Assembly: GCF_963966145.1 (NCBI RefSeq)
Contig: NC_091046.1
Span: 48,112,001-48,176,000 of the forward strand
DNA from: Tenebrio molitor
Lineage: Eukaryota > Arthropoda > Insecta > Coleoptera > Tenebrionidae
Length of the DNA stretch: 64,000 nt
Reading direction: 5' to 3'
The position numbers and the translations under genes are program-made. Positions within the stretch are counted from its first letter, which is position 1; the number at the start of each line of letters is the position of its first letter. Below are positions 21,838 to 34,071 of this stretch, piece by piece. Below the pieces are notes generated by a model, which was given only the letters and a program-made list of their open reading frames with translations, was not told where the DNA came from and searched no databases.

Positions 21838-24800
21838 TCACGCAGTCTCATTTCGCAAAAATATGTACAAAAAGCGAGACGTTCGCTCCACTACGGTCCT
21901 GCCGCCATACAGCTCCCTCCACATTTGGATCATGTAGTCGGCTTCTTTGTCGCCATCTTCCGGCAAGCTCATCTTGATGCTTTTACCCCGACTGGGGTCA
22001 GGTGTCGACCCCAGATACTTGGCGGAGCCGGTGAAGTAGTCGAAGATCTTGCCGCAACCGTACAAGTCCAAGTGCAGGATGTTCTTCTCGAGCAGCTTTC
22101 TCAACGAGACGCTTGTCACGTCGTCGTTGTACGACAGGTCCAGTCTCTCGAGCGAATCCACGACTCTGAAACGACAAACTGGTCACGATTTGCCCACACG
22201 AGCGCCAACAACCAACCGTAGCAGATCGAACAGGTCGCCGTCGTTCACGTGACACCTCGACAGTTTCAACACTTTCAACTGTTCGACTCGGCTCCAGCCG
22301 CTCACCATCTCCCTCAAAAACCCACAACTCGCGCAGTTCCTCGACACGTCGAGACTCCTCAGTCTCGACGGTCGCAACCATGACACTATTCTGACAAGAG
22401 CATCGTTGCTTAAGTCGTTGTCGCTCAAGTCAAACTCTTCGACTTGGTCTAGATTGAGTGTTAGCTCTCTGTGGGCGAATAAATTCTTGCCGAGTCTGTT
22501 GCCCGACAGATTGAACTTTTTTAGTTGGAATCGTCGAGTCAACAACGCCAACCCCTCCAAACTCTGATCCCCCAACAAGTTGTCGCTCAAGTCGACATCT
22601 GTCACTTTATGTGACGTATCGGGTGATAGACTGTTGACCAGAGTTTGGACATGCTCTGCCAGCAAACCTGTACAGTTGAGTCTCAACTTGTGCAAGTTTT
22701 CCAGAGACGCGAGACTCGCACCCAACAACTGGACGCACTCGTTCGTCAGGAAGTTACCGGACAGGTCCAGTTCCAAGAGATTGGTTTGTCTGTTGAGTAC
22801 CTTGCACAGTGGCGCTAGTGTCGCCCCTCTTAGACCACAATTGCACAGGTTTAGATTGACAGTCAACTGTTGCAACATTTGACAGACGCGGTCGCACGGC
22901 TCTACAAAACAAACAAATTAATATCAAATGGAGTCACGGGTCGATTATTACTTGTGGACATGTCTTGACAGGCCCCCCTGTAGCGGTCGATCAACGGAGG
23001 GATGTTCCACTTAACGACACGCGCCTCTACTTCTTCCGCTTGGGTCGCCCCCATCGGGAAGAGAAGACTGATGGGGTCGTCGTCTGCCAGGATCGCCCCG
23101 TTTTTGGTTTCCAACTCGAGACTGGGAATCATGTACTCTTTTTTGGCGTACCTGGCGGCGGCTTCGTCCGCCAGCCACTTGATCGTGTTGGTGGTGACTT
23201 GCGCCAGCAGGACCGGCACTCTGTACAGTTTCTTGTCGATTCTGACGTCCACTGAAAGCGTGGGCTCCATTACGTGTTGGGCGCTCTCGAAGGAGCTTGT
23301 CCGCGGCAACGCCACCTTGGGAGCGGAGTCGAAGCTGCCGCGCTTGCTGTTTTTAGGAGAGACTCTCGAGGCGGCTTCTACTACGGTCCTCAAGTGACCA
23401 AAACTGGTCAGTTTGGTTTGTTGCGGCCTCTTCCTTCTCGCGAGTTTGTTTGAATCTTGGATTTGGTTGCCGCGATTGACGTCCGCAGAGGTGGACGGTA
23501 GACAAGATAAACTGGCGGAATTGTGCTGACTTTCAAGTCCGTTCGACAGATCGAGATCTTCGAACGAATCGTTCAGAGTGACGACTTCCTCTGTTGACTT
23601 TCTCGAAGAATGCGACTTCGCCGGCGAGTTGGATTTCCGCTTCTTGTAGCTCTTGCCGACGTCATCTTCGAGCCAATCGTCGACCATGTCCTCGGCCGAC
23701 ACCAGCGCCGACCTCTTGCTCACTCCCGTTTTCGGCGAAATCTTACTTTTACCGTCGCTCTTGCGCCTCAAACCCAACATGACGGATCTGTAGTCGAATG
23801 CGTGATCCAGCGGAGGACTAGAATTGTCTTCATCTTCCAAACCCACCAGCGCGGACCTACGCAAATCTTTAGTAGGCGACGACAATTTCACAGTTTGTTC
23901 GTGGCTGTCATTTGTGATGCTTGCGGCGCCTGCTTTGTCGAGCGCCTGTGACATTTGCTCGGCCAAAGATTCATAAACGTGTTCGCTCTCGAAGTCTAAT
24001 TGGACTTTGGAGCGCCAAACCTTCAAGTATTCGAGGATGGTCTCGCCTGTGTCAGTTTTGGCGAACGCGTTGGCGCCCCTGTCGAGTAACAGTTGCATCA
24101 CTGACAGGTGTCCGTTAAAAGCGGCGTCGTGTAGAGGGGTGACCCCCTGGCACTGGGTCCCTCCCCTGTCGTTGATTGCGGCTCCCTTGTCCAACAAAAG
24201 CTTGACGATGTCCACGTGACCGTAGTTGCAAGCTTCGTGCAGAGGGAGCCACCCACAGTTGTCACGTACGTTGACAGGATGGCCTAGTTCGAGGAGGTGG
24301 TGGACGACGTTCAACTGTCCCTTGATGCAAGCAGTGTGGAGTTGAGTCTCCCCTTTAGTGTTTCTTTTTACTGTGTAATTTTTAGTGCGTCGTCGAGTTT
24401 TGGTCGGCGGTTCCGAGTCGCTTTCGTCAGAGACATCTGGTGGCGTTTAGTATAGTGTCTGGGGTATTGGATCTGACTTACCTGTGAGCGCGTCAAGGTC
24501 GATGTCTCCACCGACGATGGAGGTGGTCGGTGCGTCGGAACTGTCGCTGTCGCTCTCCGAACTTTGGTAATTCAGTTTAGCCAAGCTCTGCTCCAATTGG
24601 AAGGCTTCAGAATGTTGCTTTTGTCTGCGCAAGTAGAGAATGAAACGCTTCAACATTTTTCCTTCTTCGTGGACGTCGCCCTCTCTCTGGCACCGTTCCA
24701 GGGCCCTAGTATACACTGCCTGCACTTCAGATATTGGATCGTCGGCTAGTTCTCTCGTCTCCGTTATCTTCCAAAAAGTGTTGAGGCTGTCTTTGAACGA

Positions 24801-26188
24801 GCGACACAAACTCAGTTCTTTCTCAAAGTAGACGATCGCTTCTTTGTACTGTTTGTTATCTTTGTACGTCTCCGCTAAACTGTAATAACAGGTTGCCAAC
24901 TCAGATTCCATCAGGTTGGCTTTCTCTGCCGAATCGAGCATTTTTTTGTAATAGTCTGCAGCACGGTCGAACATTTTCAACACGCAAGCGCCATCTCCCA
25001 TCTTCTCGTACAAAGTCTTCAGTGTTTTGTAATCAGTGTCTTCAGTCATGATCAGCTTGTCTTCATTGGAACTCATCGACGCGACTAATAAAAAACGACT
25101 GATTTGAGAACTCCATCCCGTGACTAAATACAGCCAATCAGCTGTCGTTACGCACGCCCACTTACCCACTCTCAATTTGTTTTCAATTACTCTGCGATCG
25201 TTTAGGTCTGGTATCTTCAGTCTGTAAGCTTTCAGCAGAGCGCTTTTGGCGGCACAAAAGTCTCCCAACTTGATGAGAAGTTCCGATTTATTTATTAGAA
25301 TGTCAGCTAGCAGAATTGGCTTGTCACGCAATTTTGCTACAAAAACTATAAGTGAGCTCACAGAAAATTAAAAAATCTAGATACCAACAGGCTGCCTCTG
25401 CTGCCAAATTGTACTGTTGGAGGGCTGATCTCCTGTCACCCTTTTTCATAAATACTGATGCCAAAGACAGGTATCCCCTTTGGAGCTGCTCAAATAAATC
25501 ATTACTTCTACAAAGAACAATTGATTTATTCAACAGCTCTAAAGCTTTGTCAAAATTCTCAAGGCAGTCTTGTACTACACCTAAATTGGAAAAGAGGCGT
25601 GCAGACATGTCAGCCAGTTCCACCTTGCTAATTTGACCATTTAGGGTCTGGGACACAACCAAACTCTTCATTAAAAATTTATTTGCTAAAGTTAGTTTAT
25701 CTTTATTTTCTGGCCCTGGTAAATTCAAATAACTTGAGAGGTAAATGTGTCCAATTGTGGCAAGCGCTCTCTGCTCTTCTAACTTGTTCTTCAACTCTCT
25801 CGAAATGTCTACAATATCAGCATATTTTTTTTCAGATTCTTTGTAAAATAGCTAAAATAACATACTTAAATATATTTCTAGGTGGTGTACAGCTTTATCA
25901 AACTTTTCCAGGCCTAAATAGGCTTCACCTATGCCTCTGTTCACAATGCCATAATTTAATTGCTTCTTTTGCTGCTTGTAGATGTTAGCAATAATTGTAT
26001 ACTCTTCAATTGCAAAATCATGTTTGCCCTGGTCAGAGTACAAATTAGCAAGGTCTGTACAAACGCTTATCAAAAGGGCTTCATTATTCTCATTTAAGGC
26101 TTTTTTTCTTCGTTTCAGAAGTTCTAAAATGGGGAAAATTACTGAAGTTGTACTGGTCCAGCAAAACTCACATACTTTGTTCATCCAT
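21838..26188 (-). CDS. TONSL: Tonsoku-like DNA repair protein (TPR, ankyrin, LRR)
   Basis: Eight exons on the minus strand: 26188-26176, 26123-25866, 25808-25389, 25336-25166, 25084-24482, 24436-22952, 22901-22217 and 22165-21838; 1320 aa (human about 1378). The N-terminal third is TPR repeats (EEQRALATIGHIYL, GDFCAAKSALLKAYRL). Three ankyrin repeats lie near residues 515-630 (GWLPLHEACNYGHVDIVKLL). A disordered basic stretch is followed by a ubiquitin-like segment (about 877-955) and C-terminal leucine-rich repeats. In vertebrates TONSL with MMS22L binds newly made histones at stalled forks (ankyrin groove on H4K20me0) and loads RAD51. The tiny 13-nt first coding exon (MDEQ) is inferred from phase. 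The second intron acceptor at 25809 was chosen because it restores the conserved helix HHLEIYLNISRELKNK. Confidence 0.95.
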
Positions 26189-26895
26189 TTTTAAAACACT
26201 TTATGTAATTGCCCCATTCAGTAAAAAATCACAAAATAAACGTCGATCCAACTAGAATCTAAATCTTTCGCAAATTTTATCATTATCTTGATATACATCT
26301 GTGGTTATATCTACACTCTAGTTTGTTTAGGATTTTCCCTCCAAATATCTTAATTATCCTGGCTTGAACTGTCATCCACGGACAATCTATGGAACTGTCA
26401 AATGTCAATTTAGGCAACATTTTTCTTTTTTTTTAATTCAGAAATATTTATATTATAAATGGAAAATACGAAATTAATTGAGTTTTGAAACAGTTAGGCA
26501 TGTTTTAATTATATTATATAATAAAGAAAAAACAAGTGATTTTAAGAATTTAATTCTCAGGTGAAGCTGAAATCGCAGATGGCAACAGTGTGCAGGACTG
26601 CAGGGTGCAGACACCGGTGCCAATTTTGCAAATTCTCAATTTATTCTATGATCCAGTGCAGTGGCGTACGTAATAGTGCTTTTGTTATGATTTACAAATT
26701 GTGTCTTTTAATAAATTCCCCGATAAAAAATGAAAATGCGGAACCAATTTAATAAAATTCCGTTAAACGTTTCATCAGTTAGTTAATTTCAACAGTGAGG
26801 GTTTGTTTATTTTCCGAAAGTGAGGTTAGGTCATTATTTAAAAACATCATTATAATAGTTTTTCTGAGTGTTGCGTGAAAAAATACCCTTCCACG
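26189..26895. other. Bidirectional promoter region, TONSL / HPS4
   Basis: 707 bp between divergent start codons, AT-rich, with no open frame of interest. No TATA box is convincingly placed. Shared regulation is possible but not shown. Confidence 0.4.
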
Positions 26896-29800
26896 ATGGC
26901 AAAGTAAGTAGTTTTTGAATTTTGATCGATCAAACCGCCAAGTTCTTCTCAGAGAGATGATGATAATTCTGGTGTATGACTCCCAATTGTTGCAAAAAGA
27001 GGAAGACGACCCGGCGACCGCGATTTTATACTTTCACCCTACGTGGGTGTCCGACCAACAAAAAACGGCGTTGTGCGGCCAGCTAATGGGAACTGTGCAT
27101 TGTGTCAAAAGCATTTTCTCAGCTCCCAGGATAGTCTCCCTTCAGAGCGGCAAATTTTTCGTAAAAGAATACGGACGGTACTTGATGGTCAGTGTACGGT
27201 AATAATGTCAATTTGACCTAATTTGTAGCGCGTTAAGGCTGTAGGAACTGACCGCAACATCGCGGATTGGCTGTTGGAACACCGTGCAGTCACAATGTCA
27301 TCTCTCATAAGTTTTTTCCATCAAGACATTGAAAAAATGTCCAGGACGTACGACAACAGCACGAAGTTGTCAGCGAAACTGTACCAGTTGTTCGAGACCT
27401 ACTTGAAATATTTGTTTTTAGGCGGAAATATTTTTTCGTACAGCCCTTCACTCAAGTTACCCAAGGTACAGTCGTAACTCCCACACCAAACACATTTACG
27501 TCTTGTTGTCCCCAGAGCGCTAGTAACGTATTTCTGGAGGCCATACAGATATTGCAGTGTTGTCAAGAGCTCAACTATGTGATGGGGGGGACCTTGCTCT
27601 ACCACAACAAGTATGAAACCGCTCTGGACGCGTCCTCGTCTCAACTTTTTGTTTGTAGAGTCGTGGCAACGCAGCTCAGCTCTGACGTGACCAAACGGAT
27701 CGTCTTGACCGACCCCTATCGCATCAAATGTCCGGCCGAGGTGCCCACCGTGAACTTTGACCTACCCCTAGGGGTCCAGCTGCTGCAGGTGTACATCTCC
27801 AGTAAAGAATATTTCAAGCTGCACGACGAAGCCACCAGGAGCAGAAACATGTTTCAGTACCTCAGCAGCAAGAGCATAAAAAAGGTTTGTTTAGTGACGG
27901 GATTGTGTCAGTTTAAGATGTTTGATTGTCAGTTGCAAAGCAAGCCGATGAGCTCCAAAGAGCCGGTGATATCCGCTATGAAAAGGGACCAGTCGATCAT
28001 CTTCACCGCCGTGCCGGAAGAGGACAGCGAGCACCAGCTGATAATCAAGACTGAAAAGACTAGCGCTTCGCAGAATAGACCGAAATTTCTCAACCTGAAG
28101 AGCAAGACGACGGACGTGGAGAAGAAACCAGTGTCCAGCACCCAGTTTTACGGACAGACGAGCGTCTGCTCGACGCCGATGACCGACTTGAGCAAAGTGA
28201 TTCATTCGAAACCGCTGTCGATTTGCATAAATGCGAACGAGAATCCGAAAGTGGAGGATGACGAAGAGAAGTCGAGCGAAACGGTGAACCATCCGTACGA
28301 TTTCGATAGCGTCCTGGCCAGGGTGCCGTATTTGAAAGTGACAAGTAATCTGTACGACTCCAAAAGATTCTCTAGTGTTTTTGACGTAAGAGAAAAAATG
28401 AAGAGCGTCAGCAGAGGTGTGACGATGAAATACTACAACTCGGAGTTACAACATGAGTACAACATGTGCAACGAGACCACCCCAAACGAAATTAGAGTGT
28501 TCCGAACGATCTCCGACCCCAACTACCCCATTTTTCGGGCGGACGGCACCGTAGTGTCCCACCCGTTCTACCAAGACTACTTGACCAACCAAATGGAGCT
28601 GATCACCACCGAAATCAAAGACGAGAAGCCCGCGAAGGCGTCCTTCGACGACTTCGACTCGACGCTCAGTGACTTCGTCAAGAGCATCGCCGCAGTAAAG
28701 AAGGTCCCCGACAATGCCGTCGAAAACATCGAAATCTCAGCTCTGCCGAGACCGCGACCGACAAGAGAACACCGGAAGTCTTTGACACTGCCCCTCAAGT
28801 CCCTCAGCATGGACGGGGCCGAAGCGCCGACCTCCCCGGTCCGTCGACACTCGTCCGGGGTGCTCCTCACCCCGCTCATGTCCAAGCTCAGCTCGTTCAC
28901 TTTTGACGAGCGCTCCAGCGGCTTCTGCAGCAGAGACCAGACGCCGATATTCACTCCCACGCAGCAGCCGAGTTTCCCGTTCGTGTTCAAGAGGCCCAAG
29001 AACAGGTTTGTCCAAGAGGGCAACGACAGCGCGTTGCGCAGATGTGTTCTGTTTGTTTGCGGGCAGCAGGATATGGTGGTGACGCTCCTGTTGCAGGATG
29101 AGGCGTGTGCTTCTTTCGAGCTCCTCACGAAACTGGTACGAGTTTGTGGCAAGGACGAATTCCTGATTGTTTTCTGATTGGGGTTGTAGTGGGAAATTTG
29201 CACCGAGAATTTGGGCAAGCTGGAGAAGCAATTGCATCACTGTTTGGAGACATATCCGGTGGGGGGCGCCCAGAGCGACAGCGAGCCCTACAGCTACTTG
29301 TACTTGGATTCGGATTGGGACACCATACACAGAGGGGGGCCCTGGGGCAGCGCCGACCTAGGCGCCCTCACTTATTTCCACAGGGACTTTCAAGAAAGTT
29401 CCAATTTGGTTGAGATACTGATGAGGTAGGTTTACACTTGGAGAAATTGAGAGAGAATGTAAGGGCTTTTTTTGATAATGGATGTCAACTTGGGATGATG
29501 GGATGCTATCTGTAAGCTTATACCGTAGGATGTAAGATGTAATAGCTCCAGTTTATAAGTGAAAATTAATTTTGCATTTTCTGGACAACTGATATTTGAC
29601 ATTAATTTTTGATTTGTTGATCACACGGCCTCCTAGATACATAAGAGACTCAGTCTCCTACGTATCTAGGAGGCCGTGGTTGATCATTTTTACGTATAAC
29701 CTCAAATGGACCCAGAAATTGAAAAATTATTTTTAGTATACTGTGCTGGTAGTAGGTGTCTACCTGCTTGACGACGAGTCCGGTAGACACATGTTTATGG

Positions 29801-32045
29801 TCTAGTCCGTTTTACTTTCCACCGCGGCCGGTAGCAAATGTCAAATAATTTGTCAGATTTATTGGTTTTTATTTATATAAAAATTAAATGTACAATTACT
29901 TACATCATTGAGATGGTTTTCTAAAGCCAAGCATTACCCTTTGATCAATCCAAACAACTTTATTTCGTATTCTCCAATTGTAGAACAACTTGTACTCTGT
30001 GAAATATCTTCCCGATGATTTTTGGAGCAATAAGTTTGATCGCGCACTATCTACCTTCTCCAAAAGGTGGTCTGGGAAGAAAACTTGACTTCTGCTTCGG
30101 TTCGGTTGTGAGAATTTATTTTATTAAAGGAAGTTAGCGCAAATGAAAGAAATCACATGAAAAACTTTGACAGACTGAATTTTGATGAATCGTTTGTTAT
30201 CATAGTAACAAGGCATAGCAATCTTTTTCAAAGCCAATTTTTTTTATTTAAATTTATTTTCTTTTAAATAAATGTCTCAGTATACTAAAAAATCGTGTAC
30301 GTCACACGACCGGTAGACGCATTATGGCCTCGCTAGTTTACAAGTCTCGCCCTATCGGGCTCGACCTGTAATTCACTAGCTCATCCATAAAAACGTTACT
30401 ACCGGTCTTGTAACGTAAATAGCTATTATTTCATACTGTCCGGTAGATGCTCGATTGCATCATCAATTTGAGTCCGGTAGGTGTGTTATAACAGTATCAG
30501 AGCCGGAAAGTGTCACTTAGCAACACCTACCGGACTGTTTTCCTTTTATACATCAAATCTGACATTGAAAAGTGAAAAAGTCAAAAAAATATTCGATCTA
30601 AAAAAACAATACCAACGGCCGTTGCCACAGGAAAAAAGGTGATGCTATTTTCACAATATTATGTGATTTTTTAATTTTTGAAATAAAATAATGATGCACA
30701 AGAGACTTCCAGTATGAAATAAAATACGTTACGATATACATCCGGTAGTACTTGTAACCTACCGGACTTATAACGTAAATTACTATTACATTATTTCCAC
30801 CAATTATTAGTGCATCACAAAGCCGTCAAACAATAATAACAATTATTTACACAAAAATATTGTTAGTATTTTTCTATTGCCAAACTTGGTGCGCCCGTAG
30901 TGACTCGTATTGGTTAGGAATAAGCTGTAGGCTGCACGTCTTAAATCTTGATGAACTTTACTTGCATAGGCATAAAATAACATCTGATACGCCGCTGCAT
31001 AAACGAACATGAACAATTCTCACATCTGAAATCTTACGGATCTAGCACAAGTTAACAGTACATCCATTATTATAAATCAACTGTAAGGAAAATAGTGTAG
31101 GGTCAAATCGACTTCTATCTGAAATGTCCAAAGAAGCGTATAAAAGAAAATCTGAAAGATTGTGACCGTTAATTAACACTCTTACAGAAAATTCTAAATG
31201 ATGTGAAATATTACAACGATTCGGGCTAATTTTGAACGGAACATTCGGCGCTGTTGCCTGAATGCCACCGCCCCGAGTGAGTACTGAGGGCAGTGCCTCA
31301 GTGTGCTCAAAGTATTTTTGGAAGCTTCGAACCAAGTCGGCGCTTGTCACACTTGTCACTTGTCGCGATGTGTTCTCTGAAGGTGCTGAAAATCCTGAAC
31401 CTCGTTACGAGCACGATCTTCATCCTGTGTACGATCGGCAACGTGATAATCACGACGCTGATGCTGCAGAAGAAGCTGACGCGAATCGACCAAATCAACT
31501 GGGGCTATCAGATCATCTTCCTAATGCCGTTCCTGCCGTACGTGTTCGGGGTGGTGTTCGAAACTCGCGAGTTGCTGGGTCCCTTCCTCGTCGTCACCAT
31601 TTACTCGACCGTGGTGAACAGCGCCCTGAGCATCGTCATCTTCTACGTGGACATCGGCCCACACAACCCGCTCGAGTTGTTGTTGGCATTCGCGTTCTCG
31701 GCGATATTGTCTGTCACGTGCGCCATCTTAATCGTTTTGCTCTTTCAAAGGTACACGGCGATCGTACAGATGAAGGTGCAGGAGGCGTCCGATTTTACCA
31801 TCGACAGTTACTCAATCCAGAGATTCGGTAGTTGGCGTTGTGGTTGCTTCAAGGAACTTTTTATTGTCTGTTACAGATGTTGTGACGGCGTGATTTACGG
31901 CTATCAGTGCGGCAAGAGCGAGGTGTTTTACCACCAAGCGGCCAACCCCAATGCGGGGCTGCCGACGCCGGCAGACCCCATGAGCAACGTTCCTCTGAAG
32001 GCTAAGCGGCGGCTGGAGCGGGACCACTCCATCATTCTCCTTTAG
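26896..32045 (+). CDS. HPS4: HPS4 homologue, BLOC-3 subunit
   Basis: Seven exons: 26896-26903, 26953-27187, 27229-27465, 27516-27884, 27933-29135, 29190-29425 and 31877-32045; 818 aa. The N-terminal longin-like domain reads AILYFHPTWVSDQQKTALCG, then FFVKEYGRYLM and AIQILQCCQELNYVMGG, aligning to vertebrate HPS4. The middle is disordered and serine-rich. The C-terminus (CDGVIYGYQCGKSEVFYHQA ... LKAKRRLERDHSIILL) matches the HPS4 tail and is found only after a 2451-nt last intron. Intron 27885-27932 is 48 nt and could be read through. HPS4 with HPS1 forms BLOC-3, the exchange factor for Rab32/38 in lysosome-related organelle (pigment granule) biogenesis. The 8-nt first coding exon is inferred. 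Confidence 0.9.
29426..31367. other. Repeat-rich part of the last HPS4 intron
   Basis: Holds a strong 55-nt hairpin (29624-29678), an inverted pair ttttagtatactg / cagtatactaaaa (near 29733 and 30277), and nine CCGGTAG or CTACCGG words between 29780 and 30765. The phrase taacgtaaat follows CTACCGG twice (near 30419 and 30769). No open frame of note until the nested gene. Confidence 0.6.
29624..29678. repeat. Perfect 17-bp hairpin
   Basis: CACGGCCTCCTAGATAC and its exact reverse complement GTATCTAGGAGGCCGTG are separated by 21 nt. The spacer itself contains the pairing words GAGACT/AGTCTC, so the stem can extend. Flanking TTGATCA words are also inverted. Could be a tiny foldback element or a structured intronic RNA. 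Confidence 0.7.
31368..31893 (+). CDS. Small four-helix membrane protein nested in HPS4 intron
   Basis: ATG at 31368 opens a frame with four hydrophobic segments: ILNLVTSTIFILCTIGNVII, then IIFLMPFLPYVFGVVF, VVTIYSTVVNSALSIVIFYV and AFSAILSVTCAILIVLLF. This resembles small insect tetraspan proteins of unknown function. The coding exon 31368-31827 ends at a donor (G|GTAGTT). Splicing to the HPS4 acceptor at 31876 would give five more codons (DVVTA) and stop at 31893, in a different frame from HPS4; total about 158 aa. Unspliced, the frame runs through into the HPS4 last exon and ends at 32045. It sits on the same strand as its host, which is unusual. That it is expressed is inferred from the coding-like hydrophobic pattern only. 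Confidence 0.65.
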
Positions 32046-32280
32046 ATCCGTACGGAAACAGTATTTCGAAACATATTCCATTAGTGTTGTGCCAAATCAC
32101 GTATCCATATTCGTAATTCAATGTGATATGAAGTATTATTTAAGGTCATCTTCCGTCGTTTTAGTTTATGTAGTACACAGTAGATGTCGCTTTTATTTAT
32201 TTTTTTATTTACAGATTACAGTTACAAGTAAAATTAATTTAGTATTTATCACATTCAATGGTTTGTACGTGTAAAAAATA

Positions 32281-33521
32281 TCAGTTGAATAAATTTTTCA
32301 ATTTCTGTTTATCTTCCGAGTCTTTCTTCTTGATCAATTCCTCTAAAGCCGCCATTTCCTTTGTTACCGCCGTCGTTAAAGAAGGGTCCAGTTCTATGAC
32401 TTTTCTGAAATCTTCAAAAGCTTCTTTCGTGTTCCAAGCCCCCACGTGTGCCTTGGCTCTTCTGAAATACGCTTTGACGCTGTCTGAAATGTCATAAGTT
32501 ATTGAAAAACCTTCCAGTGTGAATTTTTGTACCTGGATCAGTCTTGATCACTGTTGTGCAGTGTTCAATGACTGGATAGAAATCGCCCAAACTTAGTTTA
32601 CATTGCGCGAAGTTGAGCAAAAGCGGGACTTTCATTTTATCCAATTCATCCCATTCTGTCTCATGCGGTTTCTCTCTGCAACAACCAGAACATTAACTTG
32701 TGAATGATAAATTACTGCAAATTACTTGATCATCAATTGTTCAATTATTCCAATAGCTTTGGCATAGTGATCAGATGCAGTTTGATAATTCCTTTTTTTG
32801 AATTCTTCATTTCCCAACTCTTTCAATTGTGGTACCAACTTCAATTTTTCATCTTCATTCATCTGCCAAGACTCTTTTTCATAGTCTTCAGGTTGTTCAA
32901 CTTTTAACAGTTCTAACAAAAAAAAAAAAAATGACAAAATTATAAATTGTGACAAACTTACCAATGGTAAATTCCAAGTCTGAGGGATCTTTTAAGATAT
33001 CATTTAAATCATTGTACCCTACACCCTCAGTTTGGATGGTCATGGCACAACAGTGGCTTCTACGTTCTTCACGTGGCACATTCACGTCTCGTAGAGTTTT
33101 TGACACAAAAGGGTATTGCAAAACTAGCTAAAAAAACAAAAATAAGAGATTAATAATTTTTAATAAGCAGACAGATGACTTACATCTTTGTTCACAGTAA
33201 AAACAGCCACTTCATTTAAAGCCATTTTTTGTACAATAACTTCCCAGACTTCTAGTTTAAATTTTTTGCCCAAAACCAACTCCAGAGGTTTTCCAATGCC
33301 CATTCTTCTGGAGTCATCCAGAAGTGTTTTCTCTTTGTTGCAGAGCCGAGTTTGGAAGTGAAAATGGACCTGGGATAATGTCAAATAGCGTAAGTCTGAC
33401 TTTGTTGAATGAAACAAGCCAAAAGTACCTTTGTTCCATCTTTGAAGTCTACTGCTTTCGTGCCAGCGTGTAGGGTCCTCTTCTCAATTAACGGACCGTC
33501 TGATGTTTCTTGAGGCATCAT
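32281..33521 (-). CDS. AIP: AIP (aryl hydrocarbon receptor-interacting protein) homologue
   Basis: Six exons on the minus strand: 33521-33429, 33369-33184, 33127-32962, 32912-32726, 32675-32533 and 32483-32281; 325 aa, against about 330 in human. The N-terminal FKBP-like domain (LLDDSRRMGIGKPLELVLGK) is followed by three TPR motifs and the terminal helix: LKELGNEEFKKRNYQTASDH, VPLLLNFAQCKLSLGDFYPV, DSVKAYFRRAKAHVGAWN. In this family the FKBP fold lacks useful prolyl isomerase activity, and the TPR groove binds the C-terminus of HSP90/HSC70, adapting clients such as nuclear receptors or mitochondrial preproteins. Two ATGs are adjacent at 33521 and 33518; the first is given. It is divergent from the ANKRD gene by 550 nt and convergent with HPS4. 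Confidence 0.95.
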
Positions 33522-34071
33522 TACTTTTATTCTCACACAAATAGAGTTTCCTTTTTGCCTTATTACAATCGCAGATCAATAATTAATTTTGATAACAACT
33601 TTTGTTGACATTTGTTGAGTACTGTTACGGATAACCTCAAAACTGAAATTGCAACACAATAATTGTTTTACAAAATTTCAATCGTTATTGGTATTTTATC
33701 GACGAATAATTATGTTTATAGGGTAAATTTCGCTTTTATTTCAATTGTGTGTCGATTTGTAGTAAAAAAAAGGGTGTTTGTTTGTGATTTCTTTGAAATT
33801 AGCGCCGCCTATCTGGTGTACGTGATGTCGGTTATACAGTTTGCACGAAAATTGTGATGTAAACTGTGGATGTAAATACTTTTGAATATAAAAACGCAAA
33901 CGAACCATATCAAAAATTCGTCCTCTAAGGTAACGCCCCACAATTGGCCGTTTTGCAAAGGCGTCGGCGCGAAAACGGCGCCCATGTGTCGCCTTTTCGT
34001 CGCCGAATCGGCGACGCATTTTGAGGTTATGTCTGAAATGTTTCGTGTCTTTTCAGGTTTAACACCACAAA
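33522..34071. other. Bidirectional promoter region, AIP / ANKRD
   Basis: 550 bp between start codons. A GC-rich patch (33950-34020, gcgtcggcgcgaaaacggcg and nearby CGCC words) lies about 60-120 nt upstream of the ANKRD ATG, typical of a TATA-less promoter. No other gene seen. Confidence 0.4.

Noticed and set aside
25839..25865. A 27-nt (or 39-nt) intron in TONSL
   Set aside because: Using the acceptor at 25809 gives a 57-nt intron and the helix expected from vertebrate TONSL.
31293..32045. A single 250-aa protein joining the four-helix region to the HPS4 tail
   Set aside because: The tail belongs to HPS4 by homology and phase; the join needs retention of a 48-49-nt intron with good splice sites. 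Kept only as an alternative in the findings.
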